Positions 1 through 7,547 of a stretch of 64,000 nt of DNA are shown in pieces (within the stretch, counting starts at the first letter, position 1; the number at the start of each line of letters is the position of its first letter). The stretch is taken from the NCBI GenBank assembly GCA_019637395.1, contig JAHBVR010000027.1:46354-110353 (forward strand), read 5' to 3'. Below the pieces are notes generated by a model, which searched no databases, had not been told where the DNA came from, and saw only the letters and a program-made list of their open reading frames with translations. Source of the DNA: Vulcanimicrobiota bacterium. Lineage in GTDB: Bacteria > Vulcanimicrobiota > Xenobia > Xenobiales > JADMJV01. Position numbers and translations under genes: made by a program.

Positions 1-220
1 GGCGGCATTGCAGCGGGGAGCGTCGCAGCACCTCCAGCCGCCAGCCGTTGCGGCGTTGCACCTGCTGGCGTTCCAGTTCGCGGCTGTATTCCAGCCCCAT
101 TTTGTAGTAGTTGACGTCATCCGGGCCTTCAAACCCCCGGGCGGCCAGGCGCACCAGGCCGATTTGCACGGATACGAAGAGGCCCAGGCTGATCACGATG
201 GCGGCCGGCCAGACTTTCAT
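1..220 (-). CDS. FixH/CcoH-like cbb3 oxidase assembly protein (partial, runs off left edge)
   Basis: The first 73 residues are visible, reading leftwards from ATG 220-218. A single N-terminal membrane segment is followed by VQIGLVRLA and then the NYYKMGLEYSRELERQQ stretch and a GW pair, the layout of FixH/CcoH proteins, which help assemble or stabilise cbb3-type cytochrome oxidase. The ATG overlaps the ccoP stop codon by 4 bases (ATGA), so it is the fifth gene of the cco operon. The C-terminal half is outside the window, so only the N-terminal part supports the call. Confidence 0.7.
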   Translation of the reverse strand, partial: MKVWPAAIVISLGLFVSVQIGLVRLAARGFEGPDDVNYYKMGLEYSRELERQQVQRRNGWRLEVLRRSPLQCR

Positions 221-732
221 TTGGAGGCCGCCTGGGTGGTGTTGCCGAGGCTGTGCACGTAGGCGGCCACCGTATTGATCTGGTCGGACTTCAAAAAGGT
301 GCCCCAGGCCGGCATGCCGCCGGGCCGGCCCTTACGGATGGTTTCGAAGAGGTCTTTATCCTCGTTGCCGTATTTCCAATCCGAGTCGGTCAGACAGGGG
401 CCGATCTTGCCTTCGGCGTTGTTGCCGTGGCAAGAGGCACAGTTGCTGGAGAAGAGCTTTTTGCCCTCCTCCAAGGTTTCCGGCCGGGCGGCCAGCTCGG
501 CCAGATTGGGGTCACTGGAAACCGGAGCGCTTTTCACCACGGTCGTCGAGGCCCACTGTTTCTCCTGGCTCCAGCCGGAAGTGCCCGGCCAGAACCAGAA
601 GCTCGGATAATAGACGGCGTAGCCGATGGAGAAGACAATCGAGAGATAGAAGAGGTAGAGCCACCAGCGCGGCAGCGGGTTGTCCAGTTCTTCAATGCCA
701 TCACAGGAATGGTCTAAAATCGGGGCTTCCAT
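217..732 (-). CDS. ccoP: cbb3-type cytochrome c oxidase subunit III, single-heme form
   Basis: 171 residues. The N-terminus has the CcoP signature DGIEELDNPLPRWW, followed by one membrane helix and a soluble cytochrome c domain with CASCH (heme c attachment) and a distal methionine in GGMPAWG. Family members are usually about 300 residues with two CXXCH motifs; this one has only one, so it is a mono-heme CcoP. It would pass electrons from periplasmic donors to CcoO/CcoN. Translationally coupled to ccoQ upstream and fixH downstream by short overlaps. The single-heme state is read directly from sequence; its effect on electron entry is inference. Confidence 0.9.
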   Translation of the reverse strand: MEAPILDHSCDGIEELDNPLPRWWLYLFYLSIVFSIGYAVYYPSFWFWPGTSGWSQEKQWASTTVVKSAPVSSDPNLAELAARPETLEEGKKLFSSNCASCHGNNAEGKIGPCLTDSDWKYGNEDKDLFETIRKGRPGGMPAWGTFLKSDQINTVAAYVHSLGNTTQAASK

Positions 733-881
733 CAGGCGGTCTCCTCATCGCGGAAGGGAATCTGGGCCAACTCGTCCAGGCCGGGCATGCGAAACGCATA
801 GAGTAGAACCCCGGAAAAAACCAGGAAGAAGAGCAAGAGCACGGCTTCCTTCAGGGGCGCGATCCAGGCAAACTCGTTCAT
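732..881 (-). CDS. ccoQ: cbb3 oxidase small subunit CcoQ/FixQ
   Basis: A 49-residue protein with one hydrophobic helix (residues about 12-30) and a short charged tail, which is the size and topology of CcoQ, a small subunit that stabilises cbb3 oxidase. Its ATG at 881-879 overlaps the ccoO stop and its TGA overlaps the ccoP start by one base, so it sits exactly where CcoQ sits in other ccoNOQP operons. Recognition rests mainly on position, length and topology because the family is poorly conserved. Confidence 0.8.
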   Translation of the reverse strand: MNEFAWIAPLKEAVLLLFFLVFSGVLLYAFRMPGLDELAQIPFRDEETA

Positions 882-1561
882 GGCTGTTGGGCCTCCCGCC
901 AGTGAATGTCTCCCCCGAGTCGTTGTAGATAAGCAATTAAGGCGATGATCTCGCGGTCGGACTGGACGTTTTCCACCTTCTGCTCGCGCAGGCGGTCGTA
1001 AATGCCTCCGGCCTGGGCTTGCATAGCGGCCTGGGCGCCTTCGATTTCCTCCGGCGTGTAGGGCACGCCCAGCTTGCGCAGCACCTGCATCTTCTTTTTG
1101 GTCAGAGAAGTATCCAGCTTGTTCTGGTGCAGCCAGCTGTACTTGGGCATGACCGAGCCGGGCACGATCTGGCGCGGGTCGAGCATATGGTAGTAGTGCC
1201 AGGAGTCGGGATATTTGGCGCCTACCCGGTGCAAGTCCGGACCGGTCCGCTTGGAACCAAATTGAAAGGGATGGTCGTAGACGAATTCACCCGCCTTGGA
1301 GTAAGGCCCGTAACGTTCCGTCTCATCGCGAAAGGGGCGCACCATCTGACTGTGGCAGTTGTAGCATCCCTCGCGCACGTAGATATCCCGGCCCTCCAGT
1401 TCCAGCGGGGTGTAGGGCTTGACCCCCTCGATGGGCGGCACCGAGGAGCGCACGTAGTAGAGCGGCACGATTTCCACCAGGCCTCCCACCAGTACCAGCA
1501 CGGTGACGAGAACTGACATCAAAACTCCCTGGCTTTCCAGCCAGCGATGGTCCTTCTTCAT
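878..1561 (-). CDS. ccoO: cbb3-type cytochrome c oxidase subunit II (mono-heme c)
   Basis: 227 residues with an N-terminal membrane anchor and a periplasmic cytochrome c domain. The heme c site is GCYNCHSQMVRPF and the axial methionine lies in VPGSVMPKYSW. YGPYSKAGEFVYDHPFQFG is typical of CcoO. The length fits the family. It relays electrons from CcoP to the heme-copper subunit CcoN. The start overlaps the end of ccoN by four bases, so translation is coupled. Confidence 0.95.
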   Translation of the reverse strand: MKKDHRWLESQGVLMSVLVTVLVLVGGLVEIVPLYYVRSSVPPIEGVKPYTPLELEGRDIYVREGCYNCHSQMVRPFRDETERYGPYSKAGEFVYDHPFQFGSKRTGPDLHRVGAKYPDSWHYYHMLDPRQIVPGSVMPKYSWLHQNKLDTSLTKKKMQVLRKLGVPYTPEEIEGAQAAMQAQAGGIYDRLREQKVENVQSDREIIALIAYLQRLGGDIHWREAQQP

Positions 1562-3018
1562 ACTTGCTCCAGACGACTCGGCCTCACCGACTCAGCAGGG
1601 ACCGGGGGATTGGTGGCGCGGCCCGAACGAGCGGTTTGCACCAGGTTATAGACCATCATCAAGAGGCCCGCCAGGTAGAGGGCGCCGCCCAAAGCGCGCA
1701 CCAGGTAGTAGGGAAAGAGAATCTTGGTGGTCTCGATGAAGCTGTAGGTGAGGCTGCCGTCCTGACTGAAGGCGCGCCACATCAGCCCCTGCGTGACCCC
1801 GGTGACCCACATCGAGACCATATAGAGCACGATGCCGATGGTGCCGGTCCAAAAATGAATGGTGGCCAGCTTGGTGGAGTAGAGCCGGGTGCCGTAGAGG
1901 CGGGGAACCAGCCAGTAGAAGACGGCGAAGACGGTGAATCCCACCCATCCCAGGGCGCCGCCGTGGACATGTCCCACGATCCAGTCGGTGTAGTGGCCGA
2001 GGGCCGAAACCGAGCGAATGGAGAGCATCGGACCTTCGAAGGTGGACATTCCATAAAAGGTCAGCGCCACCACAAAGAATTTCAAGATGGGATCGGTGCG
2101 CACTCTCTCATAAGCGCCCTTAAGCGTCAGCAGCCCGTTGAGCATGCCGCCCCAGGACGGGGCCAGCAGCATCAAGGAAAAGCACATTCCCAGAGTTTGG
2201 GCCCAGTCGGGCAGCGCCGTGTAGAGCAGATGGTGCGGCCCGGCCCAGATGTAGATAAAAATCAGGGACCAGAAATGAATGATGCTCAATCGGTAGGAGT
2301 AGACCGGCTTTTCGGCCGCCTTGGGCAGATAGTAATACATCATTCCCAGGAAGGGCGTGGTCAGCAGAAAGCCGACCGCGTTGTGGCCGTACCACCACTG
2401 GATGAGGGCGTCCTGCACTCCCGACCAGACGATGTAGGATTTAAAAAGCGTGACCGGGATGGAGAGATTGTTGACCAGGTGCAGCACCGCGATGGTGATG
2501 ATGGTGGCGATGTAGAACCAGATGGCCACGTAAAGGTGCTTTTCGCGGCGCCGGGCCAGTGTCCAGAAGAAGTTGACTCCGAAGACGACCCAGATGAGCG
2601 TGATCAACTGGTCCACGATAAAGACCGGTTCGGCGTATTCTTTGCCGTCGGTGAAGCCGCTGAGCAGGCAGACGGCATCGAGCACGATGATCAATTGCCA
2701 GCCCCACAGGTGCACCTTGGAGAGCAGGTCCGAGGCCGTGCGCGTGCGGCACAGGCGCTGCACGCTATAATAGACGGAAGCGAAAATGGCGTTACCGGAG
2801 AAAGCGAAAATGACCGCGTTGGTGTGCAGCGGCCTCAGTCGTCCGAAGGTCAGGTAGGGGCTTTCCAGGTTGCATTGCCAAAAGGCCAGCTCCAAAGCCG
2901 CCCACAGACCCGCCAGCATTCCCACCGCCCCCCAGAACATGGTGAAAAATACGAAACCACGGACGGTATCGTCATCGTAGTTCTCGGCGCTCACCGGCGC
3001 CGGGTCGGTGTAGTTCAT
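1558..3018 (-). CDS. ccoN: cbb3-type cytochrome c oxidase catalytic subunit I
   Basis: 486 residues and about twelve membrane helices. Heme and CuB ligands are recognisable: a histidine in RPLHTNAVIF, WWYGHNAVGF, the HH pair in WAGPHHLLYT, and GHVHGGALGW. This is the proton-pumping, high-affinity terminal oxidase used at low oxygen. Start ATG 3018-3016 has a good ribosome site (AGGAGG, 4 bases away). It heads the ccoNOQP-fixH operon. An FNR-type box at 3070-3083 is centred 41.5 bp before a start predicted at 3035, with -10 TAGTGT at 3047-3042, so expression is probably induced when oxygen is low. Confidence 0.97.
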   Translation of the reverse strand: MNYTDPAPVSAENYDDDTVRGFVFFTMFWGAVGMLAGLWAALELAFWQCNLESPYLTFGRLRPLHTNAVIFAFSGNAIFASVYYSVQRLCRTRTASDLLSKVHLWGWQLIIVLDAVCLLSGFTDGKEYAEPVFIVDQLITLIWVVFGVNFFWTLARRREKHLYVAIWFYIATIITIAVLHLVNNLSIPVTLFKSYIVWSGVQDALIQWWYGHNAVGFLLTTPFLGMMYYYLPKAAEKPVYSYRLSIIHFWSLIFIYIWAGPHHLLYTALPDWAQTLGMCFSLMLLAPSWGGMLNGLLTLKGAYERVRTDPILKFFVVALTFYGMSTFEGPMLSIRSVSALGHYTDWIVGHVHGGALGWVGFTVFAVFYWLVPRLYGTRLYSTKLATIHFWTGTIGIVLYMVSMWVTGVTQGLMWRAFSQDGSLTYSFIETTKILFPYYLVRALGGALYLAGLLMMVYNLVQTARSGRATNPPVPAESVRPSRLEQV

Positions 3019-3069
3019 GTTTCCTCCTCTTGTGTGCTCCTACACTAAGGGAGTCGGGGGGGAGGGGGT

Positions 3070-3083
3070 ATGATCCAGGTCAT
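3070..3083. promoter_or_regulatory. FNR-type box shared by ccoN (-) and usp (+)
   Basis: ATGATCCAGGTCAT matches the FNR/FixK pattern TTGAT-N4-ATCAA with a TGAT/TCA core. Centre is 3076.5. On the minus strand TAGTGT (3047-3042) fits a -10 for a start at 3035. On the plus strand TATTTT (3106-3111) fits a -10 for a start at 3118. Both are exactly 41.5 bp from the centre, so one box may serve two divergent class II promoters. Confidence 0.75.
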
Positions 3084-3132
3084 AGGAGGCGATCCGAAAA
3101 TTGCTTATTTTGGGCCCAGGAGGATTTCACCG

Positions 3133-3579
3133 ATGTTTTTCAAGATTGTCGTGCCACTCGATGGCTCTATCTACTCCGAGGCCGCCCTCAAGTCGGCCAG
3201 TTTCATGGCCCGGGCTTTCAACGCCGAACTCAAGCTGGTGACGGTGGAGGATATTCCACTGCCCATCTATCCGGGCGAGGTGGATGCGGAAATGATCTCC
3301 GAGATCGAGAAGGATCACCAGGCCTATCTGAACGCCCGCGCTCACGAATTACGGGAGGAGGGCTGCTGCGTCAGCACCGTGGTGTTGCCTCCCGGTTCTC
3401 CGGCGGACCGGATCCTGGACGAAGTCAAGAAGGAAAGGGCCGATCTGATCGTGGTCGGCTCCCACGGAAGAACCGGACTTACGCGTATGCTACTCGGCAG
3501 CGTGGCTGAAAAGCTGGCCCGCCATGCGCCCTGCCCGGTGATGATCGCCCGGGTGCAGGAAGTGCCGGCCGCCGTTTAG
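3133..3579 (+). CDS. universal stress protein (UspA family)
   Basis: 148 residues, one UspA domain. It starts with the typical KIVVPLDGS strand and ends with an ATP-binding motif of the G-2X-G-9X-G(S) kind (GSHGRTGLTRMLLGSVAE), so it should bind ATP. ATG 3133 was chosen because AGGAGG lies 9 bases upstream; an upstream ATG at 3070 is inside the FNR box and before the predicted transcript start. If transcription begins at 3118, the mRNA starts with the Shine-Dalgarno sequence itself and the leader is only 15 nt. Its stop overlaps the convergent response regulator by 3 bases. Confidence 0.9.
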   Translation: MFFKIVVPLDGSIYSEAALKSASFMARAFNAELKLVTVEDIPLPIYPGEVDAEMISEIEKDHQAYLNARAHELREEGCCVSTVVLPPGSPADRILDEVKKERADLIVVGSHGRTGLTRMLLGSVAEKLARHAPCPVMIARVQEVPAAV

Positions 3580-4199
3580 CGTGGGTTCTTTTGCCAGACG
3601 TGCACGGCCAGTTGCGTACGGCTGCGCACGTTCAGTTTCTGCAGCAGCCGGCTGACGTGGGTCTTCACGGTTTTTTCGCCGATGCACAGAGTGTCGCCGA
3701 TTTCCGCGTTGGACATTCCCTTGGAAACCAGTTCCAGCACTTCTTGCTCGCGTTCGGTCAGGGCCGGCGCCTCCTCCTGGAAGCGCAGTTCGCGCATCAA
3801 CCGCGAGGCCGCCTCGGGGGCCAACTGGACCTGACCGGCCGCGGCCGCCTTGATGCAACGGCACAGTTCGGTAGCCTGCATGTCTTTGAGCAGGTAGCCG
3901 ATAGCTCCATTGCGCACGGCGCTGATCACCGAGGCGTCTTCGAGCACGCTGGTGAGCGCGATCACTTCAACCTCGGGAAAATCCTTGCGCAACTGAGCAA
4001 TAGCGGTGACCCCGTCCATCTCCGGCATCATCAGATCCATGAGCACCACCTCCGGCTGCAGACTGGCCACCTGTTCCAGCGCCTGCAGTCCGTTGCAGGC
4101 CTCACCGATGATACGGATTTCCGGGTCCTGGGAAAGTAACAACTTCAGACCCTGGCGGACCAGAGTGTGGTCGTCGACAATCAGAACGGAAATCGGCAT
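3576..4199 (-). CDS. NarL/FixJ-type response regulator
   Basis: 207 residues. An N-terminal receiver domain has the acidic pair VDDH, phospho-acceptor Asp in LMDLMMPEMDG, a Thr in ALTS and the Lys in YLLKD. The C-terminal LuxR-type helix-turn-helix (residues about 143-200) reads LTEREQEVLELVSKGMSNAEI then TVKTHVSRLLQKL. No kinase is adjacent; the best partner is the HisKA_3 kinase with a FixL-like PAS at 11.5-12.9 kb. It lies between two stress protein genes in the low-oxygen island. Pairing and target genes are inferred. Confidence 0.88.
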   Translation of the reverse strand: MPISVLIVDDHTLVRQGLKLLLSQDPEIRIIGEACNGLQALEQVASLQPEVVLMDLMMPEMDGVTAIAQLRKDFPEVEVIALTSVLEDASVISAVRNGAIGYLLKDMQATELCRCIKAAAAGQVQLAPEAASRLMRELRFQEEAPALTEREQEVLELVSKGMSNAEIGDTLCIGEKTVKTHVSRLLQKLNVRSRTQLAVHVWQKNPR

Positions 4200-4268
4200 G
4201 GCTCGCGTTTCTCACTTCGTCGGCCCGCCCCTTCCAATTCATGCGTCAAGCACTTCAGGAGGTAGAAA

Positions 4269-4685
4269 ATGAATAAACCCAACGCGATTGTGGTCGGTAG
4301 CGACCTCAGCCCTCAGACCGCGGACTTGCTGCGCGAAGCCGTTCGCCTGGCCCGGGCCTACGAAGGCCATGTGGTTCTGGTCCACGCCGTCGAGCCCATC
4401 GAGAACCCCGACCAGGCGGATAGCGATACGACTGCCTTTCACGACCAGCTGATGCGCAAGGCCGAGGAGTGGATGAGCGAGCAGCGCGAGCATTGGACCG
4501 CTGAGGTGGACCTGTGCACCTACGTGGAGCTTGGCTCGCGTGTGCAGGTTCTGATCGGAGCGGTCAAGCAGCGCGAGGCCCGGGCGCTGGTCATCGGCAG
4601 TCCCTTCCGCGGGGACGGCCCCCCGGTGGGAATCGGGCTGCAGGTCATAGCCCAAAGTCCCTGCCCGGTCCTGATCCTCCCGTGA
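4269..4685 (+). CDS. universal stress protein, degenerate nucleotide motif
   Basis: 138 residues with the UspA fold pattern: AIVVGSDLS at the start, an HAVEP strand, and the closing SPCPVLILP strand. The ATP-binding loop is present only in altered form (GSPFRGDGPPVGIGLQVI), lacking the usual GxxG-9X-GS spacing, so it may not bind ATP. ATG 4269 has AGGAGG 8 bases upstream. It is divergent from the response regulator. No FNR box was found in the 69-bp gap before it, unlike most neighbours. It ends directly against the convergent tandem stress protein. Confidence 0.85.
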   Translation: MNKPNAIVVGSDLSPQTADLLREAVRLARAYEGHVVLVHAVEPIENPDQADSDTTAFHDQLMRKAEEWMSEQREHWTAEVDLCTYVELGSRVQVLIGAVKQREARALVIGSPFRGDGPPVGIGLQVIAQSPCPVLILP

Positions 4686-5543
4686 TCAGCCGGAAGCGGC
4701 ATGAGGGAAAATTAAAACGTCGCAGTCAGCGTGACGGGCGACTTTCTCGCTGACGCTTCCCAGCCAGAGGCGGCGGAAGCCGCTGCGCCCGTGACTGGAC
4801 ATGGCGATGAGGTCGCAGGCATTGGCCCGTGACCAGGCGAGAATGTCGTCCACCGGATTTCCATCCAGAACCACGACCTCAAGCGGTAGTCCTTCGATCT
4901 GGACCTGACGAAGGCGAGCTTCCACCTCGCCCAGATAGGCCAGGACCGCCTGCTGTTTGTGGGCAAAGTTTGGATACAGAGAGACGCCGCCGCTCTGGAG
5001 CAGCGTCACTTTGCCGCCCGGAGCAAGAAAGTCGGAAAGCCGGGGAATGACCGCCAACGAAGCCTCCGAACCGTCCACCGGCACCAGAATGTGGCGAAAG
5101 ATGGAAGCCGCCGGAGCCGGGGGACGAACCAGCAGAACCGGGCAGGGAGCCTGGCGCAGGACCCCTTCGGCCACGCTGCCCAGGAGCCAGTGTTCGGCTC
5201 CGTCGCGCCCGTGCGAGGCCATTACCAACAAATCGCATCGATGGTGCCTGGCCAGGGCGGGGAGTTCCTCACGGGGCGAGCCGAGCCGCGTGAGAGTCGA
5301 GACCGGACCGGGGGCAAAGGCAGCGGCCCGGTTCTCCAAATAGTTGCGAGCCCGGCTTAACACTTTTTGCTGAAGTTCAGGCACCAGTTCGGGGGCCAAT
5401 CCCGGAGCCATCTCGGCCATGTGCTCCACTACCTGCACCAGGAAGGTCTCGGCCCGATGGCCTCGCGCGAGAGCCAGGGCACACGGCAAAGCGGACTCGG
5501 ACAGCTCGGAGCCGTCCAGGGGAACTAAAATTCTTTCTATCAT
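4686..5543 (-). CDS. tandem-domain universal stress protein
   Basis: 285 residues, two UspA domains in a row. Domain 1 (about 1-142) ends with ASHGRDGAEHWLLGSVAE and domain 2 (about 150-285) with SSHGRSGFRRLWLGSVSE, both intact ATP-binding motifs. The start ATG 5543-5541 has no useful Shine-Dalgarno sequence; instead TATAGT (5555-5550) lies 6 bp before it and the FNR box at 5579-5592 is centred about 42 bp upstream, so the mRNA is probably leaderless and oxygen-regulated. Tandem Usp proteins next to cbb3 and FNR genes are common in low-oxygen regulons. Confidence 0.9.
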   Translation of the reverse strand: MIERILVPLDGSELSESALPCALALARGHRAETFLVQVVEHMAEMAPGLAPELVPELQQKVLSRARNYLENRAAAFAPGPVSTLTRLGSPREELPALARHHRCDLLVMASHGRDGAEHWLLGSVAEGVLRQAPCPVLLVRPPAPAASIFRHILVPVDGSEASLAVIPRLSDFLAPGGKVTLLQSGGVSLYPNFAHKQQAVLAYLGEVEARLRQVQIEGLPLEVVVLDGNPVDDILAWSRANACDLIAMSSHGRSGFRRLWLGSVSEKVARHADCDVLIFPHAASG

Positions 5544-5578
5544 GCCTTTACTATAGATCGTTGAGTGGCCCGGCCGGT

Positions 5579-5592
5579 CTGATCCAGATCAT
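5579..5592. promoter_or_regulatory. FNR-type box, divergent usp (-) / adh (+)
   Basis: CTGATCCAGATCAT, centre 5585.5. Plus strand: -10 TAACCT at 5615-5620, predicted start 5627, then AGGAGG and the adh ATG. Minus strand: -10 TATAGT at 5555-5550 with the predicted start at the ATG of the tandem Usp gene. Both sides fit class II spacing. Confidence 0.78.
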
Positions 5593-5645
5593 ACGGATAA
5601 CCGGCAAAGCGCGCTAACCTGACGGAGCAAGATCAGGAGGAAACC

Positions 5646-6653
5646 ATGAAAGCTGCCGTTGTTACCCAGTTTAGCGCTCCGCTGGAGCTCACCGAGGTCA
5701 AGACTCCCGAAGTCGGAGCCGAAGAAATCCTGGTCAAGGTGGCCGCCTGCGGGGTCTGCCATACCGACCTGCACGCCGCCCATGGCGATTGGCCGGTCAA
5801 GCCCAACCCTCCCTTCATTCCCGGCCATGAGGGCGTGGGAGAAGTGGTGGAAGTGGGAAAATCGGTAGGCGGAGTCAAGCCTGGCGACCGCGTCGGTGTC
5901 CCCTGGCTCCACACGGCCTGCGGCGGCTGCTGCCACTGTCTGACCGGCTGGGAAACCCTGTGCGGCCGCCAACAGATGACCGGGTATACCGTCAATGGAG
6001 GCTTTGCCGAATATGTGCTGGCTGACCCGGCTTTTGTGGGACACCTGCCGGAAAGCCTCCCCTACGCCGACGCGGCCCCCATTCTATGCGCGGGTGTAAC
6101 GGTCTACAAAGGCTTGAAGGAAACCGAGTCTCGCCCCGGCGATTGGGTGGTCGTCTCCGGTATCGGCGGCCTCGGCCATCTGGCCGTTCAGTACGCTCAA
6201 GCCATGGGTTTTCGGGTTATCGCCGTGGATATCAGCGAATCGAAACTGGCCCTGGCCCGCCAACTGGGGGCCGAGCATTGTTTTGACGGGAGCCAGCAGG
6301 ACACGGTGGCGCAAGTCCAGGCTCTGGGTGGGGCTCGCGGGGTACTGGTGACCGCCGTTTCCAACCGGGCCTTCGCGGATGGAGTGGCCATGCTGGCTCC
6401 CGGTGGAACCATGTCCTTGGTGGGATTGCCGCCGGGAGACTTTCCCCTGCCGATTTTCGACGTGGTCCTGCATCGCAAAACGATTCGAGGATCGATCGTG
6501 GGCACTCGCCAGGATCTGGCCGAAGCCCTGGATTTTGCCGCTCGGGGCCTGGTCAAAGCCCACTACCGGACCGACCGCCTGGAGAACATCAACCAGATCT
6601 TCCAGGAGATGCAACAAAACACCATCGATGGCCGGGTGGTCATGACTTTCTAA
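5646..6653 (+). CDS. zinc-dependent alcohol dehydrogenase (AdhP/AdhA type)
   Basis: 335 residues, medium-chain dehydrogenase. Catalytic zinc ligands lie in CGVCHTDLH and GHEGVGEV; the structural zinc cysteines are in CGGCCHCLTGWETLC. The nucleotide-binding fold shows GIGGLGHLAVQYA followed by an acidic residue in VDIS, suggesting NAD(H). It probably interconverts short primary alcohols and aldehydes. ATG 5646 has AGGAGG 5 bases upstream. The FNR box at 5579 with a well-placed -10 suggests induction without oxygen, fitting a fermentative role; direction and substrate are inferred. Confidence 0.92.
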   Translation: MKAAVVTQFSAPLELTEVKTPEVGAEEILVKVAACGVCHTDLHAAHGDWPVKPNPPFIPGHEGVGEVVEVGKSVGGVKPGDRVGVPWLHTACGGCCHCLTGWETLCGRQQMTGYTVNGGFAEYVLADPAFVGHLPESLPYADAAPILCAGVTVYKGLKETESRPGDWVVVSGIGGLGHLAVQYAQAMGFRVIAVDISESKLALARQLGAEHCFDGSQQDTVAQVQALGGARGVLVTAVSNRAFADGVAMLAPGGTMSLVGLPPGDFPLPIFDVVLHRKTIRGSIVGTRQDLAEALDFAARGLVKAHYRTDRLENINQIFQEMQQNTIDGRVVMTF

Positions 6654-6657
6654 AAGA

Positions 6658-6671
6658 TTGACCTGGATCAT
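6658..6671 (+). promoter_or_regulatory. FNR-type box before a small RNA candidate
   Basis: TTGACCTGGATCAT, centre 6664.5, begins 4 bp after the adh stop codon. TAAACT at 6694-6699 is exactly placed as a -10 for a start at 6706. No protein gene follows on this strand before the terminator at about 6774, so the promoter points at a short non-coding transcript. Confidence 0.7.
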
Positions 6672-6703
6672 ACTTCCTGGGCGTGATCCCGGTTAAACTG
6701 GCC

Positions 6704-6775
6704 AGGCCGACGAAAGTTGGCCTCCAAACCTGTCAAAGTGGAGCTGGCCTTGACCAGGCCAGTTCCCTTTTTTCA
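6704..6775 (+). ncRNA. candidate FNR-activated small RNA (about 70 nt)
   Basis: Downstream of the FNR box and -10 TAAACT, the sequence forms two hairpins. The first is AGGCCGAC-GAAA-GTTGGCCT (6704-6723), an 8-pair stem with one G-U pair and a GNRA tetraloop. After a single-stranded spacer comes AGCTGGCCT-TGACC-AGGCCAGTT (6742-6764) followed by CCC and a run of six T, an intrinsic terminator. The spacer starts with CC completing CCTCC, complementary to GGAGG ribosome sites. The only open frame crossing it in this direction is a short one with no ribosome site. By analogy with the FNR-dependent FnrS RNA of enterobacteria, it may repress aerobic functions when oxygen falls; that role is inference, the structure is seen. 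Confidence 0.6.
6742..6774 (+). terminator. intrinsic terminator of the small RNA (or of adh)
   Basis: Stem AGCTGGCCT / AGGCCAGTT with a 5-base loop, then CCC and six T. The T run is on the plus strand, so it stops rightward transcription before it enters the opposite-strand regulator gene whose stop codon is at 6773-6775. Confidence 0.8.
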
Positions 6776-7462
6776 TTTTGGCAGGCTGGCGAATTGCTCC
6801 AGCAAAGCCAGGTTCTCCAGCGCGACCTGGCGGCGAATCAGGCGCACCGCTCCCAGGCGGGCTAACGCTTGCAAGGTGCGGGAAACCGATTCGGGCGAAG
6901 CGCCCACCATCTGGCTCATCTCCGCTCGCGTCAACTCCACCGCATAGCCGTTGCGTTGGCGTAACTCCAGCAGTAAACGGGAAATGCGGGCGCGCGTGTC
7001 CAGTTGGGAAAGATTGAAGAGTTGACTCTCGGAATGACCGAGGTCCCGGGCCAGCAGCCGGGCCAGGTTCAGGGAGAGCCCGGCATCCAACTGCAAGCAG
7101 TATTGCACCGTGGCGGCATCCACAAAACAGAGCCGGCAGTCGCGCACGGCCGTGGCCGTAGCCGTCAGGGCCTCGCCGGTCAGCAGCGAGCGATGCCCCA
7201 CCACCTCCAGGCCGTGGACCAGGCGCACGATTTGCACTTCTCCGTCCAGGCTGGTGCGATGCAGCTTGAGCAGCCCCGAGTAGGTGCAGTAGATCCCCTG
7301 ACTTACCTCACCTTCGCGGAAAAGCACCGATCCGCGTGGGATAATCCGAGTTTTCTTGGCGGAATTCCAGAGTTCGGTGGCTGCCTGCGAAGCGCCGCTG
7401 AGAAGTTTGTGGCCGCATTGGGCGCAATCGCTACAAGAATGGGGCGCGCACGGGTAGTTCAT
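6773..7462 (-). CDS. FNR-like oxygen-responsive transcription regulator (Crp/Fnr family)
   Basis: 229 residues. The N-terminus carries four cysteines (C5, C10, C13, C16) and a central cysteine in RDCRLCF aligns with the fourth cluster ligand of FNR, suggesting an oxygen-sensitive iron-sulfur cluster. A cyclic-nucleotide-like beta-roll follows, then a dimer helix and a helix-turn-helix with ESVSR, matching the E-xx-SR recognition triad of FNR that reads TTGAT/TGAT half-sites, the motif repeated through this island. ATG 7462 was chosen over an ATG at 7495: it gives a leaderless start 7 bp after -10 TAGGCT (7475-7470) and an FNR box centred 42 bp upstream, implying autoregulation. Confidence 0.9.
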   Translation of the reverse strand: MNYPCAPHSCSDCAQCGHKLLSGASQAATELWNSAKKTRIIPRGSVLFREGEVSQGIYCTYSGLLKLHRTSLDGEVQIVRLVHGLEVVGHRSLLTGEALTATATAVRDCRLCFVDAATVQYCLQLDAGLSLNLARLLARDLGHSESQLFNLSQLDTRARISRLLLELRQRNGYAVELTRAEMSQMVGASPESVSRTLQALARLGAVRLIRRQVALENLALLEQFASLPK

Positions 7463-7497
7463 GAAGTTCAGCCTAAAACGCCCCATTTTCGGCAACT

Positions 7498-7511
7498 ATG
7501 ATCCAGATCAT
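7498..7511. promoter_or_regulatory. perfect FNR-type palindrome between fnr-like gene (-) and CBS gene (+)
   Basis: ATGATCCAGATCAT, both half-sites perfect, centre 7504.5. Minus-strand -10 TAGGCT at 7475-7470 predicts a start next to the regulator ATG at 7462. Plus-strand -10 TAAACT at 7534-7539 predicts a start at 7546. Confidence 0.8.
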
Positions 7512-7547
7512 AGGGGTCCGGGCCGGCTCCGTTTAAACTGAGGAATC

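Noticed and set aside
1564..3048. 494-residue plus-strand ORF opposite ccoN
   Set aside because: Shadow of ccoN: no ribosome site, low-complexity H/G/R/Q-rich translation, and the minus-strand frame has all oxidase ligands.
3070..3132. Earlier ATG for the first universal stress protein
   Set aside because: It lies inside the FNR box and before the predicted transcript start; ATG 3133 has AGGAGG.
7463..7495. 11-residue N-terminal extension of the FNR-like protein
   Set aside because: It would place the start upstream of the predicted transcript start; ATG 7462 fits the leaderless geometry and keeps all cysteines.
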